Positions 35,727 through 48,143 of a DNA stretch of 64,000 nt are shown in pieces (the first letter of the stretch is position 1; the number at the start of each line of letters is the position of its first letter). Below the pieces are notes generated by a model that made no database searches, was not told where the DNA came from, and saw nothing but the letters and a program-made list of their open reading frames with translations. Both the position numbers and the translations under genes were made by a program. Source of the stretch: Eucalyptus grandis (taxonomy: Eukaryota > Streptophyta > Magnoliopsida > Myrtales > Myrtaceae); the NCBI RefSeq assembly GCF_016545825.1, contig NC_052616.1, forward strand, positions 11,594,001-11,658,000, read 5' to 3'.

Positions 35727-36199
35727 ATGGCGACGTCCTTGATGGCAAGGCCAGTTCCGGCTACCCGATCGCGCCCGCCGGCGGCGGCATTCGAGACGGC
35801 GACAGGCGTGGAGGCTGTGTCGAGCTTCGACCGCATGGGCCTGAGCGACGATGTTCTCCGTGGATCTACGGCCACGGGTTCGACAAGCCCTCGGCGATTC
35901 AACAGCGAGCGGTGGTTCCGATTGTCTGAGGCCGAGACATGATCGCTCAGGCGCAGTCCGGCACGGGCAAGACCTCCACGTTTGCCCTCGCGTCTTGCCA
36001 AATCGTGGACACCTCCAGAAGAGAGTACGCGATCCTCTTCTTGAGCGAAGACCCTTCTGTAACTATCGGTTTTCTACTGGAATTTGATTGAGGCATGTTA
36101 TGCGTTTGCTTTGGAGGGTCAGATGAGTCATTAACATTATAGAGCTCAAACTATGACACCACAGATTAATAATAATACAAAAAAAAAAAAAAATGGCAA

Positions 36200-36260
<61 letters not shown>

Positions 36261-39169
36261 AGAATTTCTAGCGTAACGAAATTCAATCGCTCTGACAGGA
36301 AGAATTTTTGTTTTCGACCTCGTCAACTAAAGAATTTGAGATGTTCTGATGTTGAGGCAGAGGGATGCTGGCTTTTAGTTTTACCATCACCGCTCGAATG
36401 GCCCTGAAAGAATTCAAGCCTTAGTCTAAGGAATTTGTTCTTGAACTTTGTTTTGAGAAGCTTTCTATGGAATTAAGCATAGCCTGAGTTTATGCACTTC
36501 TTCAGGTGACATTATATATATCTTCAATTTGTTTATGAACTCAGGAATGCTTAAGTGAGTCCTCGTAACTGAGTATTTTAGGCACTTGCAAGGCATGAAA
36601 GGTTTTCTTCATTATCAAGGAAAACGAGTAGTTTTATTCTTACATTTTTTTTTATCTATATAACAGGAGCATTAGTATAATTGAAACCGCAATGTGGGTT
36701 TGCTTATTTTTATTGCAAATATCCTGGATGCACTCGTCAACAAGCTCCTATTATTAAGTATCCGTGACTTTGTTGCTTGTATTTTGTTGATTTTTCAAGC
36801 TACCCTCGTTTATTTGGCTCTCTGAAAGTTGCAATTTGAATTTGGTTGCTGCCTTGTGGCCATCGATTTTATCTTAGCTAATTTGCTTCCTTCACGTTCT
36901 GTTCAGAGTGCAAGGGCTGATTTTGTCACCTACGAGGGATTTGGCAAGTCGGATGGAGAGAGTTGTGCTGGCTATTGGTTATTACAGGAACGTGCTAGCC
37001 CACGCATGCGTTGGAGGCAAGAGCACGGAGATTGGAGCACGGAGTTCATGTTGTGTCTGGAAATCCGGGCAGGGTGCTTGACATGATAAAGAGGAGAACT
37101 CTTCGTACCAAAGCCATCAAACTCCTAGTCCTTGTGAGTGCACTGCATCACCTCCTTCGACTCCGGATCCTGTTAGGTTTCCTTCTGCTTTCTGCAAAAC
37201 GAGTTCTCTCTATTTACTTACCTATATTTTTGCCAGGACGAAGCTGATGAGTTGCTGAGCTGAGGATTTAAGGGTCAAATCTACGATGTTTACAGATTCC
37301 TTCCTCCGGAGATTCAGGTTGCCTGTCCTTCATGTTGAATCAATGTTGAATCAATGTAGTGGTAGTAAAGATGACTTCTTTTACGCAATAACCCCAGTAA
37401 TGGTCCCTAGTATTCTCACCCCTTGGCCTAATTCCATTGCGTTATCCTAATAAAAACCGAATGCCACTACTTCTTTTTAAGTCCAATCTAAGAAAGGGTG
37501 GGATCCAATTTCAGCTTTCTCTTTCATGATTGGCCATGGAATCCTCCACTTTTCGATCATCATCAATCTAGATAGTCATCCCTTCTCCACCTCAGCTGAT
37601 TCATAGAATTTCCAAAAAGTCTTTCTGCTTTAGTCAACATGCTGCGAGATGAAGCGTCTTAAGTTTTATGGGATTCAAAATTTGACAGGAGATCTGGAAT
37701 TTTCTTTCCTCCTTTCTGCTCCTTAATTTCTACATGATTTGGACATTAGAGCATGTGCGAGGTGAATAAAACGGTCGTCTTTTGGCTTCACACTTCTACT
37801 ATGAATAGGACACTTGCTTTTTTCCTCGTCTTGTCTGATGAGTAGCGGATTTTTTGCCACGACGAGACATGCTTCTCTCCACATAAAGCGCACTTTGTAA
37901 TTTTCAGCACATTGCTATGATTTGCTTCGTTCTAAATTAAATCAGTTTTAGGGAGTCGCTCTTACACGTTCATGTACGCAACTGGCTAAGGCAGGAGTGG
38001 CATTCTCTGCTGGTTGTCTTAGTTTCAGCGACCCTCCCCACTGAGATATTAGAGATGACAGGAAGATTCATGACTGATCCCGTAAGGATTGTTGTGAAGC
38101 GCGATGAGTTGATGCTGGAGGTGAGCTACATTGGGTTAGTTGCATTTGATAGTTGTTAGGGATCATGAGATTCTTCTGACGCCATCCTTCCTTTTCTTGG
38201 TATGGTTGCAGCGGGTCGACCAGTACATGGTGCCAGTAAAAAGAGAAGACTGGAAATTTGACACTCTGCGATCTATACGACAACTGCCCCATAAGCCAAG
38301 GAGTTGTATTCTGCAACACTAAGCGGAAGGTACGACCCCAACTACGTTGGGTTCCACACTTGAGGTGGAACATAAACATCTCGATGACTTAGAGATTGTG
38401 AAGACCTCTACTGCTCTATTTCTCTTTGATCTATATTTTGTGCTGTGGCTCTTCATGTCTTCCTTATATTTGTCAAGCAGGTGGAGTGGCTTGCTGAAAA
38501 GATGCGTGATTCTAACTTCACTGTGTCTTTCATGCACGGGGAAATGCCTCAAAAGGAGAGAGATGCAGTAATGGCTGGATTTCGATCTGGGGCGACTCGG
38601 TTGATGATCACCACCGATGTGTGGGCTCGAGGATTGATGTTGAGCAGGTTAGTCCTGAAAATTAACATCGCAATAATGCAGATGATGACATTCTACCGTT
38701 TTTGTCTGCCGTGTGCATCAACTCATTCGTAGGTCGGATGCTTGCTTTTACGGAAGGCCAGATTTCTTATTTCCCTGTTACACCACGACCATTTAGTTGT
38801 GCAAGTGGACAACTGAATCGTTCTCAATACACTCTGTAGGTTTGTCTCGTTGTCAACTATGATCTTCCTAACAGCAGAGAGCTGTACGTCCATCGGGCCG
38901 GTCGAGGAGGCCATTTTGGGCGGAAGGTAACTATTATGAACCTTGAAGTGGAGGCAACGGCAATCCTATTTTCAGTTTTTTGTTCTTGCCGTGGGTATAA
39001 CGACAAATCTCATCGACTTTGCAATTTACGAATGCCAATCCGTGTCTGCTTTTGCAGGGTGTTGTGGTTAATTTTGTCAAAGACAAAGAGATCCAGATTC
39101 TTAGAGACAGAGCAGTATTGTGGCACCAACATATGCGAATGTCCGGAGGACCCTGCCGATATAATATGA
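35727..39169 (+). pseudogene. eIF4A-III-like helicase, copy 2 (pseudogene)
   Basis: All eight exons are recognisable at 35727-36024, 36907-37133, 37237-37317, 38013-38120, 38212-38329, 38481-38647, 38840-38926 and 39058-39169. Lesions by comparison with copies 1 and 3: one base lost in exon 1 (~35863); CGA to TGA in exon 1 (35927-35929); 14 nt lost in exon 2 after AAGAGC (~37027), removing part of GEDIRK; CGA to TGA in exon 3 (37260-37262); exon 4 acceptor AG changed to TG (38011-38012); two bases lost in exon 5 (~38268); one base lost in exon 6 (~38632); two bases lost in exon 8 (~39107). The TATA box is gone too. No full helicase can be made, though transcripts remain possible. Confidence 0.93.
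36205..36259 (+). repeat. CT microsatellite in intron 1 of copy 2
   Basis: An uninterrupted CT run of 55 nt, much longer than the interrupted runs at the same place in copies 1 and 3. Confidence 0.95.
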
Positions 39170-40735
39170 CAAGATAACAGTGGGTACACTTAGAAAGGCC
39201 GCGAGAGGTCCGGTTATTAGTCTATAGCTTTTACTCCCGACCCATATATTATCGCATTGTTTGATCTTTTCAAAACTTGGAAGCAATTGGGTTGTGATTG
39301 GAATGTTTAAATCGAGGGTTTTATGTTAGTCTTTCGAGTTCCGATCCTTGAACACGGGCTCCTACACACATTTTGTCCACCTTCGCATTGATATTTAAGT
39401 TCCCTTAAGATGAAGTGGTGCTCGACGATCTCCCAAAAAACTAGATATCATCATTTTCCTCACCCTTTCCCAAATAAATAAGTCCAAGGCGTTGACTTCT
39501 GGGTGTTCACTAACCTTCAATTTTCACCGAGGCGTCTAAAACTCTTTGCTGAACTCGCACAAAAAATATCATGTCTTTCACGCCTACATAACATGAAGAC
39601 CTTACGCTCCAAAGTTCCATCCAAAGTTGGAGTTTCTGGTTAATAAAAAGTATTCTTCTTGGTGCTTTTTGATCTCCGTTTTCCCCAAGGTATCATCAGG
39701 ACTTCTGCTCTTGCTAAGCCGGCGCCAAGTCTATCATCTTTAAGCTACTCAGCAGAAAACCCTTGAGATTCTAAAAGTTTTTAGCGAAAGTTGGATATGA
39801 ACAAATGTCTTTGACCCACTCAACACCGTGAATGTCACGAGAGATTTGCGTTGCCCAGTCAAACCGTGACGAGCTTTCTCACTTTATGCCCTTGTCTAAG
39901 CCCATATGTTGGGCCCCTAATTGGGTTTAATACCCTTACGTGATTTGGAGATACAAACACTTGTGCGCTTTCTTACTTAAGCCCATCACCGTAGAATTTT
40001 CTTAATTTTTAAGTTGAAATCTGAGATAGGAAAAGAGTTAACCTTGTGTTGGGGGATAAGTACAACAAGAGCTCACTGGAGTGTTACTAGTTTCTTCTTG
40101 CTCACTTTAAGTGCAACAATTTTGAAAAATCGATTACTTAAGTGCCATCAGCGATTTGTTTCGTTGGAAAATTCAGCATGGACGCCGGTCGTCATATGTG
40201 ACATTACTGTCATGACGTTACCTCGAGTGCACCAACTATGGTTCGACTAATGATTTATTGAATCTAGACTTAACTCAAGCTCTCTCAAACCTTTATCAAT
40301 TTGCGACTTAGAGTTTAAGTTATTAACATGCAAATGATTTTTTTATATAGAAGTCGCCACTAATCAATTTATGATTAGTTGATTTGATACTGAAGTAAAG
40401 TATTGTGAGAAATACCTTACTACTACAAACTAAAGTATATTTAGGAATTTGATTACACTTGATTACTCTAATGCTCTTTCGATACGTTTTATCATATATT
40501 TTTAAAAATGTTTTATAGCAGTCTGAGTTGATTTTAACTCTATCATTTAACATGTAAGGTAATCATGTGGGTGCGCAACTATTATCAAACACTAAAAAAA
40601 ACATGGCAACCGATAAATTGCAAATGTAGGGAGTAAATACTTACCTTGATGTAACGCAAGCATTTGCAACAAATATTAATTAGAAACACATGTTCAACTT
40701 AAATATGACTTCTACTTATCTTCCACTTCAGTCTT
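39170..40735. other. 3' flank of helicase copy 2 with old Ogre LTR remnant
   Basis: Collinear with 6101-7500 and 54857-56250. From about 40203 ('gtgacattactgtcatgacg', then 'gagtgcaccaac') it is the same diverged LTR remnant as at 7071 and 55825. It breaks off at ~40735 where copia sequence begins. No gene is seen. Confidence 0.6.
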
Positions 40736-40739
40736 AAGT

Positions 40740-41330
40740 CACTAATTACTTGTAACTTGTAGACATCAAAGTATTTATAGGTTTAAAGTCAGCCATGTTG
40801 AACTTTTTCAACGCTTTCAACATAATTTTTCTGATTTGGTCACAACTTCCCATTCTCACGCTCCCATTTTATCTCCATACCCAAGATGAAGTTTGTTGGA
40901 CCTAAATCTTTTCTCTCAAATTGTTTTGTCAACAATCTTTTCACATTGGTAATCTTTCTTGAACTATTTCCAACTAATAGCACATCATCAACATATAAGG
41001 TTAAAATAACAAAATCATTCTCTAACTTGCTCACATGGACACAATAGTCAACATCACAATGAACAAAGCCAGCTTTGAGACATATGACTTGATCTTCTGG
41101 TACAATATTCTTGGAGATTGTTTTAGGCCATATAAAGAATTATCCAGTTCACAAACAAAATATTCTTTTCTTTAGACCACAAACCCTTCATGTAACTTCA
41201 GGTAAATATCCTTCTCAAAGTCACCATGGAGAAATCTTGTCTTCACATCGAATTGGTCTACCTTTAAATTGTATGCAACCGCTGCAGATAAGAGATAAGA
41301 CAAGTCTTATGGAATTCAATTTAGTAATAG
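40740..41330 (-). pseudogene. Ty1/copia reverse transcriptase fragment
   Basis: The minus strand reads, from high to low coordinate, FDVKTRFLHGDFEKDIYLK, a stop, LDNSLYGLKQSPR, DVDYCVHVSKLENDF, then LTLYVDDVLLVGNS with the copia YVDD box. RKDLGPTNFILGMEIKWER follows (41034-40840), and past a stop FNMADFKPINTLMST. Order and motifs are those of copia RT. Its first part, RNase H, integrase and LTRs are absent. It lies between the helicase copy 2 flank and the minisatellite. Confidence 0.85.
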
Positions 41331-41344
41331 GAGAAATGATTTTC

Positions 41345-42165
41345 CAAAACCCGTACCATTCTACGGTCACTTAAACTGAGGTTGTCTAGGACCCATACCA
41401 TTCTATGATTGCCTAAACGGGGATATGTTTTCTAGGACCCGTACCATTCTACGATCGCCCGAACTGAGGTTGTCTAGGACCCGTACTATTTTATGGTCGC
41501 CTAAATGAGGATTTATTTTTCAGGACCCGTACCATTCTACGGTCGCCTAAACTGAGGTTGTCTAGGACCCGTACCATTTTACGGTCGCCTGAACTAAGGT
41601 TGTCGAAGACCCATATCATTCTACGGTTGCATAAACGGAGATTTATTTTCTAGAACCCGTATCATTCTACAGTCGCCTGAATGCTGTTTAGGATCCATAC
41701 CATTCTATGGTCGCCTTGACGAAAAAAATGATTTTCCAGTATCCGTACCATTTTACGGTCGCTTGAACTGAGGTTGTCCAGGACTCGTACCATTCTACAG
41801 TTGCCAAAACTGAGATTCATTTTTCAGGACCCGTACCATTCTATGGTCACCTGAATAGGTGTTGTCTAGGACCCGTACCACTTTACGATTGCCTAAACTG
41901 GGATTCATTTTTAGGACCCGTATCATTCTACAGTCGCCTAAATAGGTGTCGTCTAGGACCCATACCATTCTACGGTCGCCTAAACTGGGATTTATTTCAA
42001 GGACCCGTACCATTCTACGATCGCCTGAATAAGTGTTGTTTAGGACCTGTACCATTTTACGGTTGCTTGAACAGGTGTCGTCTAGGACCCGTACCATTCT
42101 CGGTCACCTAAAACTGGGATTCATTTCAAGGACCCGTACCATTCTATGGTCGCCTGATCAATCTG
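41345..42165. repeat. Minisatellite of 19 units, alternating two unit types
   Basis: Nineteen units share 'ggacccgtaccattctacgg' and the following 'tcgcctaaac'. Through most of the array two tails alternate: one close to 'tgaggttgtcta' (unit ~42 bp) and one close to 'tgggattcatttttca' (unit ~45-46 bp). This gives a dimer period of ~87-88 bp. It sits on the 3' side of the Ogre-like element. Tandem repeats in that position are known for the Tat/Ogre group. Confidence 0.9.
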
Positions 42166-43869
42166 GGAAAATTCTTTGGGGGGAAACTCCATTGAGTGCC
42201 GGTGCTTGAAAATGAATACCTATACAATGACAAGTATTTAATATATAGATAGAGATATACTTACCTGGTAACATCTCTATTTCTTGGGGATGAGTTTCCT
42301 GCAAAACACAGTTGTAGGAAAAGCAATATGCATTCACAGACATGCATTAATTCAAATGAGGTTCATGTATAATAATTTCTATCAATCTTGCATCACTTAA
42401 TTTCCATTGTGAGATATCTCAAAAGAATATTTCAATCTGAATACATGAGTGTCATGGATGTGTCAAATGAAGGATCTTTCGATCTAAAAGGACTTTGCAC
42501 TCATCCTCATTAAAAAGGGTCGTTTCATCCTGACCTTTGATGCAGTATTTTGACAATCACAAGGTTTTGTGCAATCTCGCAAGCGGTACGGCCTTACCAA
42601 TCTAAGAGGTCTTTAACAGGGACCGTAATGTGGGCCTGGTCAACGGCTTAACAAAATGGACTCTTTGAGTCGAGGCTTTTGAAAGAATGAGTGATATTAT
42701 GTAATCATCTCTAGGTTTACAAGTCAAGAACCCTACAAAATGAGAAATGAATAATCTTGCTCGCACTTCTTCGAGCGATGCTTAAAACATCTGAACTCCT
42801 AGGTTAATTCAAGTGTAATAATCAGAAGAGACTTTACAAGGGACGTAACATAGGCTTGGTTCACAGGTTGAGAAATAAAAGGATCATTAGGCTCAAAAAG
42901 TGTTTAAGGGAGGGTCAAAGTTGGTGATCATCTTGACATTTCCACCACTTTCCTTCTTCACAGTCGAAGATTTTTTTATCACAACTCCAGTGATTGCAAC
43001 AGCATTTGAGTTTTTTTTTTTTTTTTGGTACCACATTGTTGGAGATATGGCTCAAGTGTTTGATTTTTCTTTTTGGGCATTGACCTTGCTTTTACCAGGC
43101 ACACTGCTTTTTCATGCCCTTATTTTGCACTTCTTCTCTTTGGACTTACACAGTCTTCTTTTATGAGCATTTTAGACCATGCTACTTGAATGATTATCTT
43201 TCATCTTGTCCCAGTGTGGGGGATGATCACCAACTAAGTTTGATATGAAATGAATTTATAGGCTCAAGTGGGCTATGCAATAGTCAAAAGTGTGTAGGAT
43301 AAAGAAAAAACTGCTCTTTATCATTCTAAGACACTTGAATTACCGCGTAAGTTGCACTACAAAAGCGATGCTCCAAGATTGATGCAAGTGTGAGCAAAAA
43401 GACTCCTACCATTCATCTTAAATTTGCCCTAGTATGGGATGATCCTTGACAAGGGTAATTTTAAAAGAATCTCCATAAGTGTATAGGGCTCAAAGGGGTT
43501 GAGCAATGGATCACCTATAATGTTTGGGATAGAGAAAATAATGCCTCTCATCACCTTGGTTGACATACCCTTTGCGAGATAGCCCTCTTCTTTGCGGGCA
43601 TGGAATTTTTCACATAACTCACTGGGGGTTAGTGTATGAAACACTGTATGGAACAAGGCTTGCCTTTCGTTATTCTAAAGTACCTCATTTGACACATTCA
43701 ATTCATCTCACATAATTCATCAGGCAAAATATGCAAAATTTGCAACAAATTTGAACAATTCAATTTATTGAAGCAATTTACTCATCATAGAAATGCTTGC
43801 AGTTCAAAACATGACATGGCAAATTCTATCACAAATAATACTTATTGACAACATCAGAATTAACTAGAG

Positions 43870-44012
43870 TGGAAAACTCATGATCATGCATTTCGCAAGA
43901 TCAAGGCACCTTCAGGAAGTATCTTCTTTACCACATACGGGCCACTGTAATTCGGAGTGAACTTGGCCATAGGATCAAATTGGACCATTTCCATACCTTT
44001 ACCTGTTATAAG
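43870..44012 (-). pseudogene. Integrase C-terminal remnant of the Ogre-like element
   Basis: Minus-strand translation gives KGMEMVQFDPMAKFTPNYSG followed by PYVVKKILPEGAL, the GPYxVxxxLPxGA signature at the end of plant gypsy integrases. A VNSDVVNKYY-like tail follows. It lies only ~380 nt after the end of gag, where more than 3 kb of pol would be expected. Confidence 0.7.
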
Positions 44013-44390
44013 ACTGTCTTTGAAACAAAGAGTAAATGGGTTAAAAAGGCAAATAGAGTAAATTAATTTTTATTTTTTGAAAATTTTTGAATTTTTTTAA
44101 AGCATTTGGAAAAGCATTTTTTTGAAACATTTTGACACGAGAAAGCATGATGAAGCCCGGGCCTCGAATTCTCCATGGATTTTTCCTTTCTTTTATCGGT
44201 TGGATATCATCACCGAGCTAGTTTGATGTACCTCATCATACCCTCAAAATAAAACTTGTAATTTCATTGAAATTCATCAATCAATTACATTTATTAGATG
44301 GAAAAAAATGCAACACTTAATCACTGAAAACATCTCTAAGAAAATAATAGAAATTCCCACATGGGGGAATATGCAAAAGCAGTAAGAAAG

Positions 44391-45955
44391 TTATTCTTGT
44401 GGGCCAAGGCCCATCTCTTCAGGGGATCCTTCATCAACAGCTCCTATGATGAGGTCATTAAACAAGTTTGTAACCCCTTCCAGCACATCATCAGGGTTCT
44501 CCATCTCCGAGGGTGTCGGCCTGTCCATGCCACCCCATCCATCATTCAGCTGCCCCAAGGTGTCCATCACATGCACCTTCAAGCTCTTGATTCGACCGGC
44601 ATCATGTTCCAAGATAGCATTCATCGTACCCTCATGCTCTAGTAGCGGATATTTCTGGACGTTCGGTCGAGCAGTTTGAAACGAAAAGGCCTTCGTGTCC
44701 AAGAGGTTTTGGATCTTGTGCTTGAGGGTGAAACATTCATCAAGTGAATGTCCCAGTTCACCGCTATGGTAGTCACACTTCTTCATCGGGTCGTAACCTC
44801 GATTGCTTTCATGGTTAGGACGCTTCGGTTCACTAGAAAGCAAACCTTTCTTTCGAAGAATCGCCAACACCTTAGATGGAGATCTAGGGAGATGAGAGAA
44901 CCGCCTTCTATTATTTGCTTGGGCAAATGATTGACAACCAGCAGTTTGTTGTTGCCTTTGATTCATTTGGATATCCGGGGTGCGATTAGTACCTTCTGGG
45001 CTATAGGTCACATTCACATCCTCAACAACTTCCTTCTCTTTCTTGGCAGAGAATCTTTTAGTAGATGGTTCAGAAAATCATCATTCCCTTATCCCCATCT
45101 CAATATGTTCTCCTACAGGAATAAGCTGATTGAAGCTCTCGACATACGTATTGGCCATTTAGTTACGGAACTCGAATGGAAGGGTCTTCACAAACAATTT
45201 CATCAATTCCTTGTTGGTAGGCTCAGGATTAATTTGAGTCGTCAGGTTTCTCCATCTCACAGCATACTCTTTAAATAACTCACTCCTTTTCTTTTCCATC
45301 CGCTCTAGGTCTTCTTGGGAAGGCACGATGTCCATGTTGAACTTGTATTGTTTGAGAAATGCATCTGCCACTTCATTCCAAGTTTGGAGGAGGTTTACAT
45401 TTTTCATAACATACCAGTTTAGTGCGGGCCCAGTTAAACTCGGATGAAACAATTGGATCATGAGTGGCTCATTTTTGACGTGTTAGGCCATGCGCACGTG
45501 GTACATTTGCAAATGAGATTTCGGACAAGATGTCCCGTCATACTTCTCGAATTCGGGTATTTTGAACTTGCTCGGCATTTTGAACTTCTCATAGACCGAG
45601 AGGTCGAACAAAAGTGAGCTTTGAGACTCCTGCAGTTGTCTTACTTTCTCTTCTAGCTTTGCAACGCGCTCATCCTGATCTATCTTGGGAATACTGTCAA
45701 GCTTGGCCTTTCCAACAAGGACCATGTCATCTTCCAACTCAGGCATTTCGTCATCACTCATTTGGGCCCTCTTTGCCGGCCTTGGGGCTACCATTTCAGG
45801 GAGAGCATGTGCAGGATTCGGATTCACCTAAAGGGATTGAAGTTGAGCTGTTATAAGCTGCATAGAGACAGCTAGCTGTTGGAGTTGATTTTCCATGGAG
45901 GACATGCGATCGCGCATCTCGCTTTGGTCGGCCATTTTAGCCCTTGATCGCATAA
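44391..45955 (-). pseudogene. gag of the Ogre-like element
   Basis: Minus strand: a start near 45952 (MADQSEMRDRMSSMENQL), a stop near 45830, then DDEMPELEDDMVLVGKAK and FKIPEFEKYDGTSCPKSHL (45827-45483). A gag core with GPALNWYVMKNVNLLQTW and LFVKTLPFEFRN follows (45461-45159). The last part (45017-44391) has the zinc-knuckle-like CDYHSGELGHSLDECFTLK. Three segments are open but separated by stops or shifts. This is the capsid/nucleocapsid polyprotein of a gypsy element; nothing suggests host use. Confidence 0.85.
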
Positions 45956-46169
45956 TAATGGGAGAGCGTGGCAGATCCGTTGTCACCTAATGAAAAAAAA
46001 TGTAATGTAAGAACCAATGACAAGATAGAAAATGGCCCATGACAATGGTCTAATCGCCTGATTTTATTCAAAATTCACTACAAACATTAGACCAAACAAT
46101 GAACTAAGAATTGAAATTCAAGTCCCTAAACATTGAACTAAAAATTAAAAAAATTGAAAACATCTCATT

Positions 46170-47510
46170 TTATATGTTTTCGGGATTCCAACGCTTTACG
46201 AAGCTTCTTATTTTCAACTTCAATGATTTCCACTTTCCGTTTAAGATGCTCAGTTTGTGCTCTTTGAGTTGGCTTTTAGTCACATTAGGGACCATTAGGT
46301 GTAAAGCCGCAGGAATCCGGTGTTGTTGAATGTAGAATGCCGACGCATGGTGGACTCCTTCTTCGCCTTTCAGTCTCTTGGGCACCAAAATCTTCTCTGG
46401 GTGGCATTCATTCCATGCGGCAATGATCATCGGATCTCGTTGAAGTAGTTATAGTTTGTTCGAATAAAACGAACTTGGAACAACTCTGTCTTGAGTGGTG
46501 GAGGAACTTCTGAAGAGTTTTTACCGACGGGCCACCCTATATGAGTAATAAGAAGTCACGCGTAAAGGCCCAGCAATGAGATTGGCTCATCATGCTTGTG
46601 TGAGAAACGAGCCTCCTCAACTTGGAACCACTTAGTATGCCATAGGAATGCCTTAGGATTAGGATCTTTCAAAAAATTAATCCAACGGGCATACTGTTTA
46701 TTCGGAGAAAAACGTTTTAAGACCGCAAATTTTTGTATGGGGTGCCTAAAATCGTCAATCTTAAATTGTTTCATGAGGTGCCCAAAACCCCTTATGTGTG
46801 AGAAAAATCATATTTGTAAAAGTTCAGGGAGGGCACGCATGATCTTTTTTTCATTTTGTTTGAAACGGTTTAATGACAAAAATGTTTCAGCTAAAACCAT
46901 ATTAACATAATTTAAGCCATCACAAACGCGATTGACCACCCATGAAAGTGAAGGATTAATGGCATTTCTCCAATAAGGAAAAACACTTAGCTCGAAAAAT
47001 GCTAACATGAAGATCCTAGCTTTTGAAATCATTGATTGATTTGCAAAACAGTCTTTCCAAAAACGAAAATGGGCATGCAAAACAATTAGCTTTGACAACT
47101 TTTCTTACTCTTTTGGCTTCGATTTCTAAAAACTGTGATAATTCAGAAATAGAATCTATACTGATAGGTGGTCTAACAAGTTCATTTTCCAGGGGCATTC
47201 CAATGGCAACATTATATTCTTCAAGTGTTGGAGTCAATTCGTACTCACCAAATATGAAGGTGAAAGTTTATGGACACCAGAAGTGAGGGAATGCCTGTAT
47301 CACACCAGAGTGAATGTTGATCTCTAATAGAGGGAGAAGTTGGGCGATCCTGGCTTTCACATATCTCTGGCCATCTTGATCTAACTGGTCTAACCACCTC
47401 TTGAGCTCCTTTTTGGGAGTGGAAATGAATTGTATGTTGGTTTTCCCCATAACATATAAAACAAGATTGACGACGAAACTTATTGTCATGAATCGACAAA
47501 ATTGCAAGAA
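46170..47510 (-). pseudogene. Extra ORF before gag, plant-mobile-domain-like
   Basis: Broken minus-strand frames read in order: RRWLDQLDQDGQRYVKARI-like text (47507-47245), TPTLEEYNVAIGMPLENELV (47237-47016), SLSWVVNRVCDGLNYVNMVL (47098-46808), FKIDDFRHPIQKFAVLKRFS (46774-46556) and PEKILVPKRLKGEEGVHHAS (46430-46170). The TPTLEEY start and the following helical part resemble the plant-mobile-domain-like ORF1 of Ogre elements. At least four frame breaks are present. Confidence 0.65.
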
Positions 47511-48124
47511 AATAAATAAATTGTGAAGAATTTAGTCAATTTACTTTCACCGAAAATTGATGACAATCACATAGACACACGTATAAAATGTAAGGCTCGA
47601 TTTCTATCTAGATGGCTTAACAAAGTGGAGTTAAGAGGATAATCTGACCGTTGCAGTTTCGCATTAATGTGTCAAGTCCTTCTAACCCCGGCTCAGTCGA
47701 ATGGAATACCCAATAATCACGTAGTCTCGCGGATATGGACAAACACATTTGACACCATGAAAAGACTTTCGGGGAAGAGAAGGTCAACTTTACATAACAG
47801 TCTCGCTTTGGAGGAAGTATCATTCTCAACACCATTCTAGAAATCCTATCGCAGCCCAGGTTCGGCCACAGGTTGTGTGTGAAATAGTGTAATGCTAAAA
47901 ACAATAAAACATGCACAACGGTTTAAATGCAAACAACACTTCTATCATGGAAGCAAGACAAATGTTAGCATAGACTACTCCCCTTATACCTCCCATCTGC
48001 AAAAACATTTAACACATTAGAAATGTTAGGTAGGGACGTATTTGGAATCATCGCTGCCAAACAAAAACATTTTAAAAGAAAAAGAAAAATTGGCCTAAGT
48101 CCACTAAGTGTTTTAACACAAGTT

Positions 48125-48143
48125 CCCAGTGGAGTTGCCAAAC
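48125..48143 (-). other. Putative primer-binding region of the Ogre-like element
   Basis: Directly inside the LTR end, the minus strand reads GTTTGGCAACTCCACTGGG. It resembles the 'TTGGCGACTCC.CTGGGGA' text that follows the 5' LTR in many Tat/Ogre elements. The matching tRNA was not identified. Confidence 0.5.

Noticed and set aside
41795..42097. 100-aa repetitive open frame on the minus strand
   Set aside because: It is only the translation of the minisatellite. Unit lengths vary and are not all multiples of three, so there is no kept frame over the array.
41345..42165. CRISPR-like spaced repeats
   Set aside because: The units abut without unique spacers and the setting is a plant nuclear genome. 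It is a minisatellite.
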